Below are positions 47,554 to 55,473 of a DNA stretch of 55,566 bases, piece by piece. This stretch comes from Bacillota bacterium. GTDB lineage: Bacteria > Bacillota > Clostridia > Christensenellales > CAG-138. The notes beneath the pieces were generated by a model. The model searched no databases, was not told the DNA's origin, and saw nothing but the letters and a program-made list of their open reading frames with translations. Within the stretch, counting starts at the first letter, position 1. Every line of letters starts with the position of its first letter. Position numbers and translations under genes: made by a program. Where the stretch lies: NCBI GenBank assembly GCA_023400985.1, contig JAEXEN010000004.1, positions 1 to 55,566 on the forward strand, in the 5' to 3' direction.

Positions 47554-48894
47554 ATGAAAAGCTACGTTCCCCATACGGAGGCGGAGCGCAGGGAAATGCT
47601 CGCGGCACTCGGCTTAAGCTCGCTTGACGAGCTCTTTGATGAGGTGCCCGAGGCATTGCGGCTTAGTAAGCCCCTACCTCTTGGCCGCGGCATGAGCGAA
47701 GCGGAGCTTCGCCGCCATTTTCTGGAGCTTGCCGCCAGGAACAAAACCAAAATGCCGCTTTTCCGCGGCGCGGGGGCGTATTGTCATTACATTCCCGCCG
47801 CCGTGCCACAGCTCGCCATGCGCAGCGAATTCTATACCGCCTATACCCCCTATCAGGCGGAAATGAGCCAGGGCATGCTGCAGGCGATCTTCGAGTATCA
47901 AAGCCTCATCTGCGAACTCACCGGCCTCGACGCCTCCAATGCCTCCGTGTACGACGGCGCAACCGCCGCCGCGGAGGCCATGCTGATGCTCCGCGATATA
48001 AAGCGCAAGCAGAAGGTGCTGTATTCCGCGGGCCTTTCGCCGGACGTGAAAGGCGTGCTGAAAACCTACGCAAGATTTGCCCGTGTTGAATTGATTGAAA
48101 TTCCACTCAACGAAAAAGGCTTGACAGACAGGGCCGCGCTTCTTTCGAGCACCGAAAACGCAGCGGGCTTTATCGCCGCGCAGCCCAACTTCTGCGGCTG
48201 CCTCGAGGATATGCAGGCGCTGAGCGACCTCACGCACGGCTTCAACGGGCTTTTCGTCGCTTATGTAAACCCCATATCCTTAGGTATACTTAAGCGTCCG
48301 GGCGAATACGGCGCGGACATCGCCGTGGGCGAGGGCCAGCCGCTCGGGCTCCCGCTCAGCTTCGGCGGCTCCTACGTGGGCTTCATGGCCGCCACGAATA
48401 AGCTTATGCGAAACCTCCCCGGCCGCATTGCGGGCGAGACCGCGGACGCGAACGGCAACAGGGTGTTCGTTCTCACATTGCAGGCGCGCGAGCAGCATAT
48501 CCGCCGCGAAAAGGCGTCCAGCAGCATCTGCTCCAATCAGATGCTCTGCGCGGTCATGGCAAGCATCTATCTTTCGATCATGGGCAAGCAGGGCTTAAAA
48601 GAAGCGGCGGAACAGTGCCTCCAAAAGGCGCACTACCTTGCCGATGGCATTTCCCGCGTGAAGGGGATGAAGCTTCGCTATCCCGATACGCCGTTCTTCC
48701 ACGAGTTTGCGGTGGATGGCAAAGTGGACGCGGCCGTCGTCAACGCGCATCTCAAAAAGCGCGGCGTCGTAGGCGGCGTGCGCCTTTCCCGCTTCGACAA
48801 AAACGATTCCGGCGCTCTTTGGTGCGCAACCGAAATGAATACGCGCGACGAGATCGACCATGTGCTCGCCGCCCTAGAGGAGGTGTGCAAATGA
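47554..48894 (+). CDS. gcvPA: Glycine dehydrogenase (decarboxylating) subunit 1
   Basis: This is the alpha half of the split P-protein typical of Firmicutes. The 446-residue product has YTPYQAEMSQGMLQAIFEYQSLI shared with all GcvPA, TGLDASNASVYDGATAAAEA, and LTLQAREQHIRREKASSSIC. GGAGG within the end of gcvH drives its translation, and its stop overlaps the gcvPB start (ATGA). Confidence 0.96.
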   Translation: MKSYVPHTEAERREMLAALGLSSLDELFDEVPEALRLSKPLPLGRGMSEAELRRHFLELAARNKTKMPLFRGAGAYCHYIPAAVPQLAMRSEFYTAYTPYQAEMSQGMLQAIFEYQSLICELTGLDASNASVYDGATAAAEAMLMLRDIKRKQKVLYSAGLSPDVKGVLKTYARFARVELIEIPLNEKGLTDRAALLSSTENAAGFIAAQPNFCGCLEDMQALSDLTHGFNGLFVAYVNPISLGILKRPGEYGADIAVGEGQPLGLPLSFGGSYVGFMAATNKLMRNLPGRIAGETADANGNRVFVLTLQAREQHIRREKASSSICSNQMLCAVMASIYLSIMGKQGLKEAAEQCLQKAHYLADGISRVKGMKLRYPDTPFFHEFAVDGKVDAAVVNAHLKKRGVVGGVRLSRFDKNDSGALWCATEMNTRDEIDHVLAALEEVCK

Positions 48895-50348
48895 CACGCT
48901 CCGATTATCCGCTCATCTTCGAGCGCAGCCACCCCGGCCGCAAGGCTTACGACCTTCCCCCGCTCGACGTGCCGGCGCTTCAGAACATCCTTCCCGAAGA
49001 ACTTCTTTCCGCTCAGGCGCCGGAGCTTCCGGAGCTTGCCGAGGTGGATGTGGTGCGTCATTACGTAAACCTTTCCCGCCGCAATTTCGGCGTGGACAAC
49101 GGCTTTTATCCTTTAGGCTCCTGCACCATGAAATATAACCCCAAGATCAACGAGGAGGTCGTGACCCTCTTCAACGACCTGCATCCGCTTGCCGACGAGG
49201 ATCAGGCGGCCGGCGCATTGGAGCTCATGCTAAACCTCGACCATGCGCTTTGCGCCATCACGGGCATGGATAAATTCACCCTCCAGCCTTCTGCGGGCGC
49301 GCAGGGCGAAGTGACCGGCATGATGATCATCAAGGCCTACCATGACATGCGGCAGGACTATAATCGCAATGTCATCATCGTACCCGATTCCGCACATGGC
49401 ACCAACCCCGCTTCCGCGGTCATGGCCGGTTTCATCACCCGCGAGATCAAAAGCGCACCATCAGGCGGCATCGATCTTGACGCGCTTCGCGAAGCCGTCG
49501 GTCCCGAAACCGCGGGGCTCATGCTCACAAACCCCTCCACGCTCGGGCTTTTTGAGACCCATATCCAGGAGGTCGCAAAGATCGTCCACGACGCGGGCGG
49601 GCTTCTCTACTACGACGGCGCAAATCTCAACGCCATCATGGGCATCGTCCGCCCGGGGGATATGGGGTTCGACGTGATGCACTTAAACCTGCACAAAACA
49701 TTTTCCACCCCGCATGGCGGCGGTGGACCGGGCAGCGGCCCCGTGGGCGTAAAGAAGGAACTGATCCCGTTTTTGCCTTACCCGGTAATCTTTGCGCATA
49801 AGGACGGCCCCGCTACGCTCGATTTTGACCGCCCGCTCTCCATCGGCCGCATCAAAAGCTTTTACGGCAATTTCTCCGTGCTCGCCCGCGCCTACGCCTA
49901 CATACTGAGCCTCGGCGCGGACGGTCTCAAGGAAGCGTCCGAGATCGCCGTGCTCAACGCCAATTATGTGAAGCAGGCGCTTGACGGCATTTACGGCGTC
50001 CCCTTCCCCCGCCGCTGCATGCACGAGTGCGTGCTCACGCCGGGATGTGTGGAAAGCTGCGGTATCCATACCACGGATATCGCCAAGGCGCTCATCGATT
50101 TCGGGTTCCACCCGCCCACCGTCTACTTCCCGCTCATCGTGCACGAGGCCATCATGATAGAGCCTACCGAGAGCGAGAGCCGCGAAACGCTTGACGCGTT
50201 TATTTCCGCCATGAAAAAGATCGCCGCCCTCGCGGAGGAAAACCCGGAGGCGCTGCATATGGCCCCCGTTACCACCCCCGTGGGACGGCCGGATGAGGTC
50301 GCCGCGGCGAGGAAACCCGTGGTAAGGTATATTAAGCCCCAAGTATAA
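48891..50348 (+). CDS. gcvPB: Glycine dehydrogenase (decarboxylating) subunit 2
   Basis: This is the beta half of the split P-protein and carries the PLP Lys in HLNLHKTFSTPHGGGGPGSGP. The 485-residue product also has GSCTMKYNPKINE and PDSAHGTNPASA. ATG at 48891 is chosen for its GAGGAGG site and the ATGA overlap. The dihydrolipoamide dehydrogenase and lipoate ligase are not in the window. Confidence 0.96.
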   Translation: MTRSDYPLIFERSHPGRKAYDLPPLDVPALQNILPEELLSAQAPELPELAEVDVVRHYVNLSRRNFGVDNGFYPLGSCTMKYNPKINEEVVTLFNDLHPLADEDQAAGALELMLNLDHALCAITGMDKFTLQPSAGAQGEVTGMMIIKAYHDMRQDYNRNVIIVPDSAHGTNPASAVMAGFITREIKSAPSGGIDLDALREAVGPETAGLMLTNPSTLGLFETHIQEVAKIVHDAGGLLYYDGANLNAIMGIVRPGDMGFDVMHLNLHKTFSTPHGGGGPGSGPVGVKKELIPFLPYPVIFAHKDGPATLDFDRPLSIGRIKSFYGNFSVLARAYAYILSLGADGLKEASEIAVLNANYVKQALDGIYGVPFPRRCMHECVLTPGCVESCGIHTTDIAKALIDFGFHPPTVYFPLIVHEAIMIEPTESESRETLDAFISAMKKIAALAEENPEALHMAPVTTPVGRPDEVAAARKPVVRYIKPQV

Positions 50349-50358
50349 CGATCCCATC

Positions 50359-50399
50359 AAATGCGCCGCTTCGCCTATGCGAAGCGGCGCGCATTTAAA
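50359..50399 (+). terminator. Hairpin after the gcv operon
   Basis: AAATGCGCCGCTTCGC pairs with GCGAAGCGGCGCGCATTT (one bulge) over the tetraloop CTAT. The T-tract is only ATTT, so termination may be partial. Confidence 0.6.
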
Positions 50400-50418
50400 A
50401 ATAAGAAGGGAGAACTTC

Positions 50419-51918
50419 ATGGAACTTTCCGTCCTCAAGGAAAACTTCAAGGCCTATCAAAGAAAGATGCATGCCTACGACCACGCCATGAACGTATTGC
50501 AGTATGATTTCGAGACCGTTATGCCCAAGGGGGGCAGCGAGGGCTTCACCGAGACGATCGGTATTTTGAGCGAAGTGAGCTACAACCTCAGCATCGGCGA
50601 CGAACTTCGCGATATGATCGGTGAGCTTCTCGCTAATAAAGACGCGATCGACTTTCAGACCCGCCGCGAGGCCGAGGAGCTTTTGGAAAGCATCGAAAAA
50701 ATCGAAAAAATACCGGTCGGGGAGTTTGTGGCCTTCCAGAAGCTCGCCGCCAAGGCGAGCTTCGTATGGCACAGCGCCAAGCCCAATAACGATTATAAAA
50801 GCTTTGAGCCGCTCCTAAAGGAGATCATTGCATACCAAACGCGTTTTGCGGGCTATATGAAACCCTCTCTCCCCGCCTATGACGCGCTCCTCGACGAATT
50901 TGAGCGCGGCATGACGCAATCGATGCTCGATCCTTACTTCAAGGCTATCCGCGAAAGCCTCGTACCCCTCATCCACGAGATCGGTACCGTAAAACAGCCC
51001 GATACATCCTTCCTCGAGCAGTCCTACCCGCTTGAAAGCCAGCGCGCCTTCTCCGATTACCTCATGGAGGTGCTCACCATCGACCGTAACTATTGCAACA
51101 TCGGCGAGGTAGAGCATCCCTTCACGACCGAGTTCAACAAGCACGACGTGCGCATCACCACCCATTACCTTGAAAACATGATGCACGACAGCATGTATAG
51201 CGTCATCCACGAGGGCGGCCACGCGCTCTACGAGCTCCATACCGGCGACGAGCTCATCGGCAGCGTCCTTGCCCGCGGCGCGAGCATGGGCATACACGAA
51301 TCGCAGTCGCGCTTTTATGAAAACATCATCGGAAGAAGCGAAGCCTTTATCGGACACATCTTCCCAAAGATGAAAGAATTCTTTCCGGCACAGCTTAAAT
51401 CCGTCACCCCCCGGCAGTTCTTCCTTGCGGTCAACAAGAGCACGCCGTCCCTTATCCGCACGCAAGCCGACGAACTCACCTACTCCCTCCACATCATGGT
51501 GCGCTACGAGCTTGAAAAACGCCTCATAGGCGGCACGCTTTCTACCAAAGACCTGCCCGAGGCGTGGAATGCAATGTACAAGGAATACCTGGGCGTCATC
51601 GTGCCGAGCGACCGCGAGGGCGTGCTGCAGGATTCCCACTGGTCCTCCGGCGCTTTCGGCTACTTCCCGTCCTATTCCATCGGCAGCGCCTATTCCGCGC
51701 AGATGCTCGCGGCCATGAAAAAGGACCTCGATTTTAACGGCCTCATCGCAAACGGCGACTTGAAACCCATCATCGAATGGCTCACCGAGCGCATCTACAA
51801 ATACGGCTGCCTCCTCAAGCCCAATGAGCTCGTGCAAAACGCCTGCGGCGCCCCCTTCGACCCGGTCTATTATACCGATTATCTCACGGGGAAATTCCGC
51901 AATATTTATGGATTATAG
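50419..51918 (+). CDS. M32-family thermostable carboxypeptidase
   Basis: This metallocarboxypeptidase trims C-terminal residues from peptides. The 499-residue length is standard. The metal site is HEGGH at 264-268 (HExxH) with GIHESQSRFYEN supplying the downstream Glu. The DVRIT..Y segment and TPSLIRTQADELTYSLHIMVRYELE are also characteristic of the family. ATG at 50419 follows AAGGGAG. It is monocistronic, with hairpins on both sides. Confidence 0.94.
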   Translation: MELSVLKENFKAYQRKMHAYDHAMNVLQYDFETVMPKGGSEGFTETIGILSEVSYNLSIGDELRDMIGELLANKDAIDFQTRREAEELLESIEKIEKIPVGEFVAFQKLAAKASFVWHSAKPNNDYKSFEPLLKEIIAYQTRFAGYMKPSLPAYDALLDEFERGMTQSMLDPYFKAIRESLVPLIHEIGTVKQPDTSFLEQSYPLESQRAFSDYLMEVLTIDRNYCNIGEVEHPFTTEFNKHDVRITTHYLENMMHDSMYSVIHEGGHALYELHTGDELIGSVLARGASMGIHESQSRFYENIIGRSEAFIGHIFPKMKEFFPAQLKSVTPRQFFLAVNKSTPSLIRTQADELTYSLHIMVRYELEKRLIGGTLSTKDLPEAWNAMYKEYLGVIVPSDREGVLQDSHWSSGAFGYFPSYSIGSAYSAQMLAAMKKDLDFNGLIANGDLKPIIEWLTERIYKYGCLLKPNELVQNACGAPFDPVYYTDYLTGKFRNIYGL

Positions 51919-51976
51919 GAAAAACAACCTTTTCCGGCCCCCTGTATAAACCGCATATCGCCCAAACAGCACCCGC

Positions 51977-52005
51977 AAAAAAGCAAGGAACCGCCTTGCT
52001 TTTTT
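51977..52005. terminator. Bidirectional terminator after the M32 gene
   Basis: AAAAAAGCAAGG pairs perfectly with CCTTGCTTTTTT over a 5-nt loop. Confidence 0.88.
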
Positions 52006-52056
52006 CATACTTCTGCACACCAAAAATGTATAAACAGGCGTCTCGATACACGCATG

Positions 52057-52166
52057 TTTTCCACATATTGAAAATATACAAATTGTGAACGTTGTGGAAA
52101 AAGGAAAAAAAACGGCTCTCAGGCTTGTCTTTACCCTGTGGATAACTCTGTGGATGGTGTGGATAT
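52057..52166. promoter_or_regulatory. DnaA-box cluster, candidate replication origin element
   Basis: Within 110 bp there are five boxes related to TTATCCACA. TTTTCCACA is at 52057-52065. TGTGGAAAA is at 52093-52101. A perfect TGTGGATAA is at 52137-52145. TGTGGATGG is at 52149-52157 and TGTGGATAT at 52158-52166. The last three are tandem in one orientation. A/T-rich DNA lies between and beside them. The surrounding 51919-52352 has no convincing gene. dnaA is not adjacent. Confidence 0.55.
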
Positions 52167-52207
52167 ATCTGCCTTTATTCATGTGCATATACAGCACGGG
52201 CGCCATC

Positions 52208-52217
52208 TTTCGACAGG
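52208..52217. promoter_or_regulatory. Possible Spo0A box near the DnaA-box cluster
   Basis: TTTCGACAGG matches eight of ten positions of the inverted 0A box. Spo0A boxes overlap DnaA boxes at the B. subtilis origin. It is a single imperfect site. Confidence 0.25.
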
Positions 52218-52267
52218 AGTATGCAAAATACGGGAAATATCCCGCTCTTTTTGTTCGCTTTCTATTC

Positions 52268-52296
52268 GTATAACACGCAAAGCGCCGGAATATAGT
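52268..52296 (+). promoter_or_regulatory. Candidate sigma-E-type promoter of cwlD
   Basis: GTATAAC followed after 14 nt by AATATAGT. This resembles the sigma-E consensus and lies 57 nt before the cwlD start. Pattern only. Confidence 0.3.
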
Positions 52297-52352
52297 CTTG
52301 ATAAGGGCAGAAAAAGCAAAATGCGCTCAATACTCCGCAGGGAGGAAACCGT

Positions 52353-53108
52353 ATGCCGCGCAAAAAAATAGCCGCCCCGCTTCGCCGTGCCGCGCACACG
52401 GCTTATATGCTTGTTTTTGTGCTTGTCGCGGGCATATTCCTTTCCCGCGCAGCAATGGAAGGCGGCTTTTTGCACGCGAGCGGCCCCGCGCAGGAGGGCC
52501 GCGTTTTCACCGTGGTGGTGGATGCCGGCCATGGCGGTATAGACGGCGGTGCGGTGGGCTCTAAAAGCAAGGTGCCCGAAGCGGGCCTCAACCTCACCGT
52601 CGCCAGGCTCGTGGAGGAAAAGCTAACGCAAAGCGGGATAACCGTATTGATGACTCGCACCGATGAAAACGCGCTTGCAAAAGGCAAAAAGGATGATATG
52701 CAGGCGCGAAAAAAAATCATGAACACGGAAGGCGTCACCGTCGTCGTGAGCATCCATATGAATAAATTCACCGATCCTACCGCGCACGGCGCCATGGCGT
52801 TTTTTATGCCCGATTCCGAAGAGGGAAGAAAGCTTGCGCAGTTCACGATCGACGCCGTGTGCTCTGCGACCGGGCAGAACCCGCGCAAAGCGGCCAAAGC
52901 GGACTTTTTTATGCTTCGCGAAAGCCCCTCCCCGTCGGTGCTTGTGGAATGCGGCTTTTTATCGAACGCCGCGGAAGAGCAAAAGCTTCTCGACCCCGAC
53001 TATCAGGAAAAGCTCGCCACGGGCATCGTACGCGGCGTGATCGATTATCTAAAAACACTGCCCATCGAGGAGTACGAGGGGGACTACGAGGGAGAAAACG
53101 ACGGATAA
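52353..53108 (+). CDS. cwlD: N-acetylmuramoyl-L-alanine amidase, CwlD type
   Basis: CwlD removes peptide side chains during spore cortex synthesis so that muramic-delta-lactam can form. The 251-residue product has a membrane/signal segment (about 17-33) and an Amidase_3 domain. The Zn residues are His in DAGHGGIDGG, Glu in VPEAGLNL, His in VSIHMNKF, and the catalytic Glu in LVECGFLSN. Its length and single domain fit CwlD rather than a vegetative amidase with wall-binding repeats. GGGAGGAA precedes the ATG. Confidence 0.85.
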   Translation: MPRKKIAAPLRRAAHTAYMLVFVLVAGIFLSRAAMEGGFLHASGPAQEGRVFTVVVDAGHGGIDGGAVGSKSKVPEAGLNLTVARLVEEKLTQSGITVLMTRTDENALAKGKKDDMQARKKIMNTEGVTVVVSIHMNKFTDPTAHGAMAFFMPDSEEGRKLAQFTIDAVCSATGQNPRKAAKADFFMLRESPSPSVLVECGFLSNAAEEQKLLDPDYQEKLATGIVRGVIDYLKTLPIEEYEGDYEGENDG

Positions 53109-53131
53109 ACGCTTCGGTACTCCGTGCTTCT

Positions 53132-53865
53132 TCATATAAACAGATAATACACGGCAATTGCATTCAGCGTACTCAAAAGGGTACCCAGCAAATAATATTC
53201 GGCAAAATCCTGTTCCTTCAGCTTTTCGTAGCGCGCAACGGATTTTGCGGTCAGCACAAATCCGATCGCCGCAAACTGCCCGGCGCCGACGAGGATCACG
53301 ATCAATATCCTCTCAAGCGAGCCTATTAAAGCGCCCGCATTTTTAAAAACACCCGTCTGCTCCCTGGGCTTATACGGCGCCAGTATCCTTTTGACGGTGA
53401 TATTTGCCGGTTTACATATAAGAAGCAAAATTCCTACCCATCGGACCGCAATCCCGGGCTCGAGCGAAAGGATATCCCGAAAAAACCCTGCAAGAAAAAG
53501 ATCCTGCGCTGGGAATTTTATATAGACCGCCGCGGCGGCTGCTGCGGCAAACGAGGCAAGATGGAGAAGCTGGTCGGCAAGATAGAGGAAAATGTCCCTT
53601 TCCCTTTCTTTTCCACGCTCTTTCTCATGATATGCTTCAGCGAGTCGATCAAAAAATGGGCAAGCGATAGCGCGGCAGCAAACCATACCGCCCGAAAAAA
53701 CCATGTCAGACAGGCGGCGGCGAAAAAAACGATCGTGTAAATGCCGCTGTGAAGAAGGACATAGCCGTACTTTTCTCTTTTGCCGGCCGCAAGTTTGTCC
53801 GGCTGCGCGTAAAAATCGCCGAGAACGTGGAAAATCAAAAACATGGCAAACATCGTTTTAAACAT
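53132..53865 (-). pseudogene. SatE-like DUF3307 membrane protein, frameshifted
   Basis: Two overlapping minus-strand frames together encode one DUF3307 protein. The first (from ATG 53865, AGGAGG upstream) holds HVLGDFYAQPDKLAAGK and AHFLIDSLKHIMRKSVEKKG. The second (to the stop at 53132) continues with DIFLYLADQLLHLASF and four more hydrophobic segments. The switch needs a -1 shift in the purine run GTGGAAAAGAAAGGGAAAGG near 53596-53615. The family pairs with SatD, and the start overlaps satD by 8 nt. It could be a true inactivating indel, phase variation, or a base error. Confidence 0.75.
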
Positions 53866-54547
53866 AGGCTTCCTCCTGTTTTACCCCTGCAAGCAGGCTT
53901 GAAACGGCCGCCATCGCGCTTTGATACGCGTAAAATTCCGTTTGCGCAAGCGCTCTTTGCACGCCGGATTGGTTGATCGACAGGCTTTTCGCCGTCTTTT
54001 CCTGTCTCTGCCCGTTTTCGTAATATGCGTTGATGATCTCGACGCGCCGCGGCGTCCACGCTTTTTTGAGCTTGCTCATGAGCATCAAAATAACGTTGCA
54101 CAACGCCGAGATATCCTCTTGCCCATGTATCTTGATTCTGACGGTTCCTTGCGATATCCTGTTTTTCCTTTCGGATGCGCGCACTTCCTCTATCATTTCT
54201 CTGGCGTAATAATACGCGGGGCCATCGGCGGACAAAGGCATTTCGTATTGAATATCCGTCGTGATCTCGCCCAAGCCGATGCCAAAGCGAAACTTCGCCG
54301 GATACATGCGCCTCTCTATTTCATCCATGATCTCGAGCGCATATGCGCCGTCGTTCAAAAGCCCCTGAAATTCATCCCCCAGCGTTACCATGAATTTAGA
54401 CGCGATCTGCTCTTTATATTTTACATTGATCTCCTGCAGGACCGCTTTGAATCTCTCCTGCAATTCCTTCCGTTTTTCGCTTTTTCGAGATCCCTTTATA
54501 TCGCCGATCATGGCCGTATACGGAAAAAAGGAAAACATAAAAACCAT
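53858..54547 (-). CDS. satD: SatD-family protein with nucleotide-cyclase-like and helix-turn-helix parts
   Basis: The 229-residue protein has an N-terminal domain with YTAMIGDIKGSRKSEKR and VTLGDEFQGLLN. The spacing and the D-I-x-G-S plus G-D-E-F pattern resemble class III or GGDEF nucleotide cyclase folds. The C-terminal ~60 residues (NAYYENGQRQEKTAKSLSINQSGVQRAL) look like a helix-turn-helix. SatD occurs beside DUF3307 SatE in streptococci and other Firmicutes without a known role. GAGGG precedes ATG 54547. Three 29-bp-phased palindromes cover its promoter, which suggests autoregulation. Confidence 0.8.
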   Translation of the reverse strand: MVFMFSFFPYTAMIGDIKGSRKSEKRKELQERFKAVLQEINVKYKEQIASKFMVTLGDEFQGLLNDGAYALEIMDEIERRMYPAKFRFGIGLGEITTDIQYEMPLSADGPAYYYAREMIEEVRASERKNRISQGTVRIKIHGQEDISALCNVILMLMSKLKKAWTPRRVEIINAYYENGQRQEKTAKSLSINQSGVQRALAQTEFYAYQSAMAAVSSLLAGVKQEEAYV

Positions 54548-54575
54548 GTCTTTTCCCTCGCCTCTTCATAGCTCC

Positions 54576-54657
54576 TTTATGTATCGTTTAAAGCATATCA
54601 TTTATTTATGCGTAAATCAATACATAAATATAATTTATGCATTAATCGGCGCATAAT
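54576..54657. repeat. Three 29-bp-phased palindromic operators
   Basis: TTTATG-N12-CATAT begins at 54576. TTTATG-N12-CATAA begins at 54605 and again at 54634. The period is exactly 29 bp. Copies 2 and 3 agree at most positions inside as well (TTTATGC, then AATC in the centre). They lie between divergent satD and the VanX-type gene. Confidence 0.75.
54592..54620 (-). promoter_or_regulatory. Promoter of satD embedded in the palindromes
   Basis: On the minus strand TTGATT (54615-54620), 17 nt, TATGCT (54592-54597). The -35 lies inside palindrome 2 and the -10 overlaps the CATA arm of palindrome 1, so a bound protein would block RNA polymerase. Confidence 0.55.
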
Positions 54658-54668
54658 TTTTTCTCGGA

Positions 54669-54698
54669 TTGCCCCCGTTTCTTTTTCGTGCTATCTTG
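54669..54698 (+). promoter_or_regulatory. Candidate promoter of the dipeptidase gene
   Basis: TTGCCC, 18 nt, TATCTT, ending 5 nt before the ATG at 54704. The transcript would be leaderless or nearly so. An alternative -10, TATAAT at 54629-54634, lies between palindromes 2 and 3. Confidence 0.35.
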
Positions 54699-54703
54699 TA
54701 GCT

Positions 54704-55342
54704 ATGAACGATAAAAAGAAGCCCTTGCCCGCGGGGTTTTGTTATGCGGACGAATGCGTTTTTACCTGCCTTACGGACGCAAAATATGCCTCGGCCGATA
54801 ACTTTACCGGCAGGATCATCAAGGGCTACAACGCGCCGAAAGTCGTGCTGAGCGTTTCGGTGGCGATCGCGTTCAAACGCGCGGCCGAAGTTTTTTTAAG
54901 AAAAGGCCTTCTGATGAAGTTTTACGACGCTTACCGCCCGCAACGGGCCGTAGACGCTTTTGACGCGTGGGCGCTTGATACTTCGGACATTTTAAAAAAG
55001 GAAACCCATTACCCTCATATCGAAAAAGAAGACCTTTTTAAGCTCGGCTATATCGCTCGCCGTTCGGGGCATACGCGCGGCTGCGCGGTAGATCTTACGC
55101 TCGCAAAAAAGGAAACGCTTTGCGAGCTCGACATGGGAACGCATTTTGATTTTATGGATCCCCTCTCCTGGCACGGCGCAAAAGGACTTACAGAAGAGCA
55201 AAACAAAAACCGCGTGCTTTTAATGGATACCATGCTTACGTGCGGCTTTCGTATCAACCCTATGGAATGGTGGCATTACGCGCTTATCGAAGAACCGTTC
55301 CCTGATACGTATTTTGATTTTGAAATAGGAACTGAAAGCTAG
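54704..55342 (+). CDS. D-Ala-D-Ala dipeptidase, VanX/DdpX type (M15D)
   Basis: The enzyme splits D-alanyl-D-alanine for vancomycin resistance or for D-Ala recycling. The 212-residue cytoplasmic protein has ASADNFTGRIIKGY, FYDAYRPQRAVDAF, the Zn motif SGHTRGCAVDLTL (SxHxxGxAxD), ELDMGTHFDFMD, and the catalytic Glu/His pair MEWWHYAL. No vanH, vanA or vanRS is nearby, so a turnover role is more likely than resistance. ATG at 54704 lacks a clear ribosome site. Confidence 0.9.
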   Translation: MNDKKKPLPAGFCYADECVFTCLTDAKYASADNFTGRIIKGYNAPKVVLSVSVAIAFKRAAEVFLRKGLLMKFYDAYRPQRAVDAFDAWALDTSDILKKETHYPHIEKEDLFKLGYIARRSGHTRGCAVDLTLAKKETLCELDMGTHFDFMDPLSWHGAKGLTEEQNKNRVLLMDTMLTCGFRINPMEWWHYALIEEPFPDTYFDFEIGTES

Positions 55343-55473
55343 AAGAACTTTTTGCGGTGCGTACGAGAGGAATTGTGACAGTCAGATGAGCAAATTGTCA
55401 TGAACGATTCAGCCATTTTTTCACGGTACTCCCAAAAGGACTGCTACCGTCCATTTGTGTTTTTGCGTTCCTA

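Noticed and set aside
52085..52273. A 62-codon plus-strand frame with hydrophobic residues before cwlD
   Set aside because: It starts at GTG without a ribosome site and its codons are made largely of DnaA-box repeats (TGTGGATAA type). A non-coding origin or regulatory region explains it better.
53590..53625. Programmed -1 frameshift in satE
   Set aside because: The purine run does not form a proper X-XXY-YYZ slippery heptamer in the zero frame and no downstream stimulator is evident. An indel is the simpler reading.
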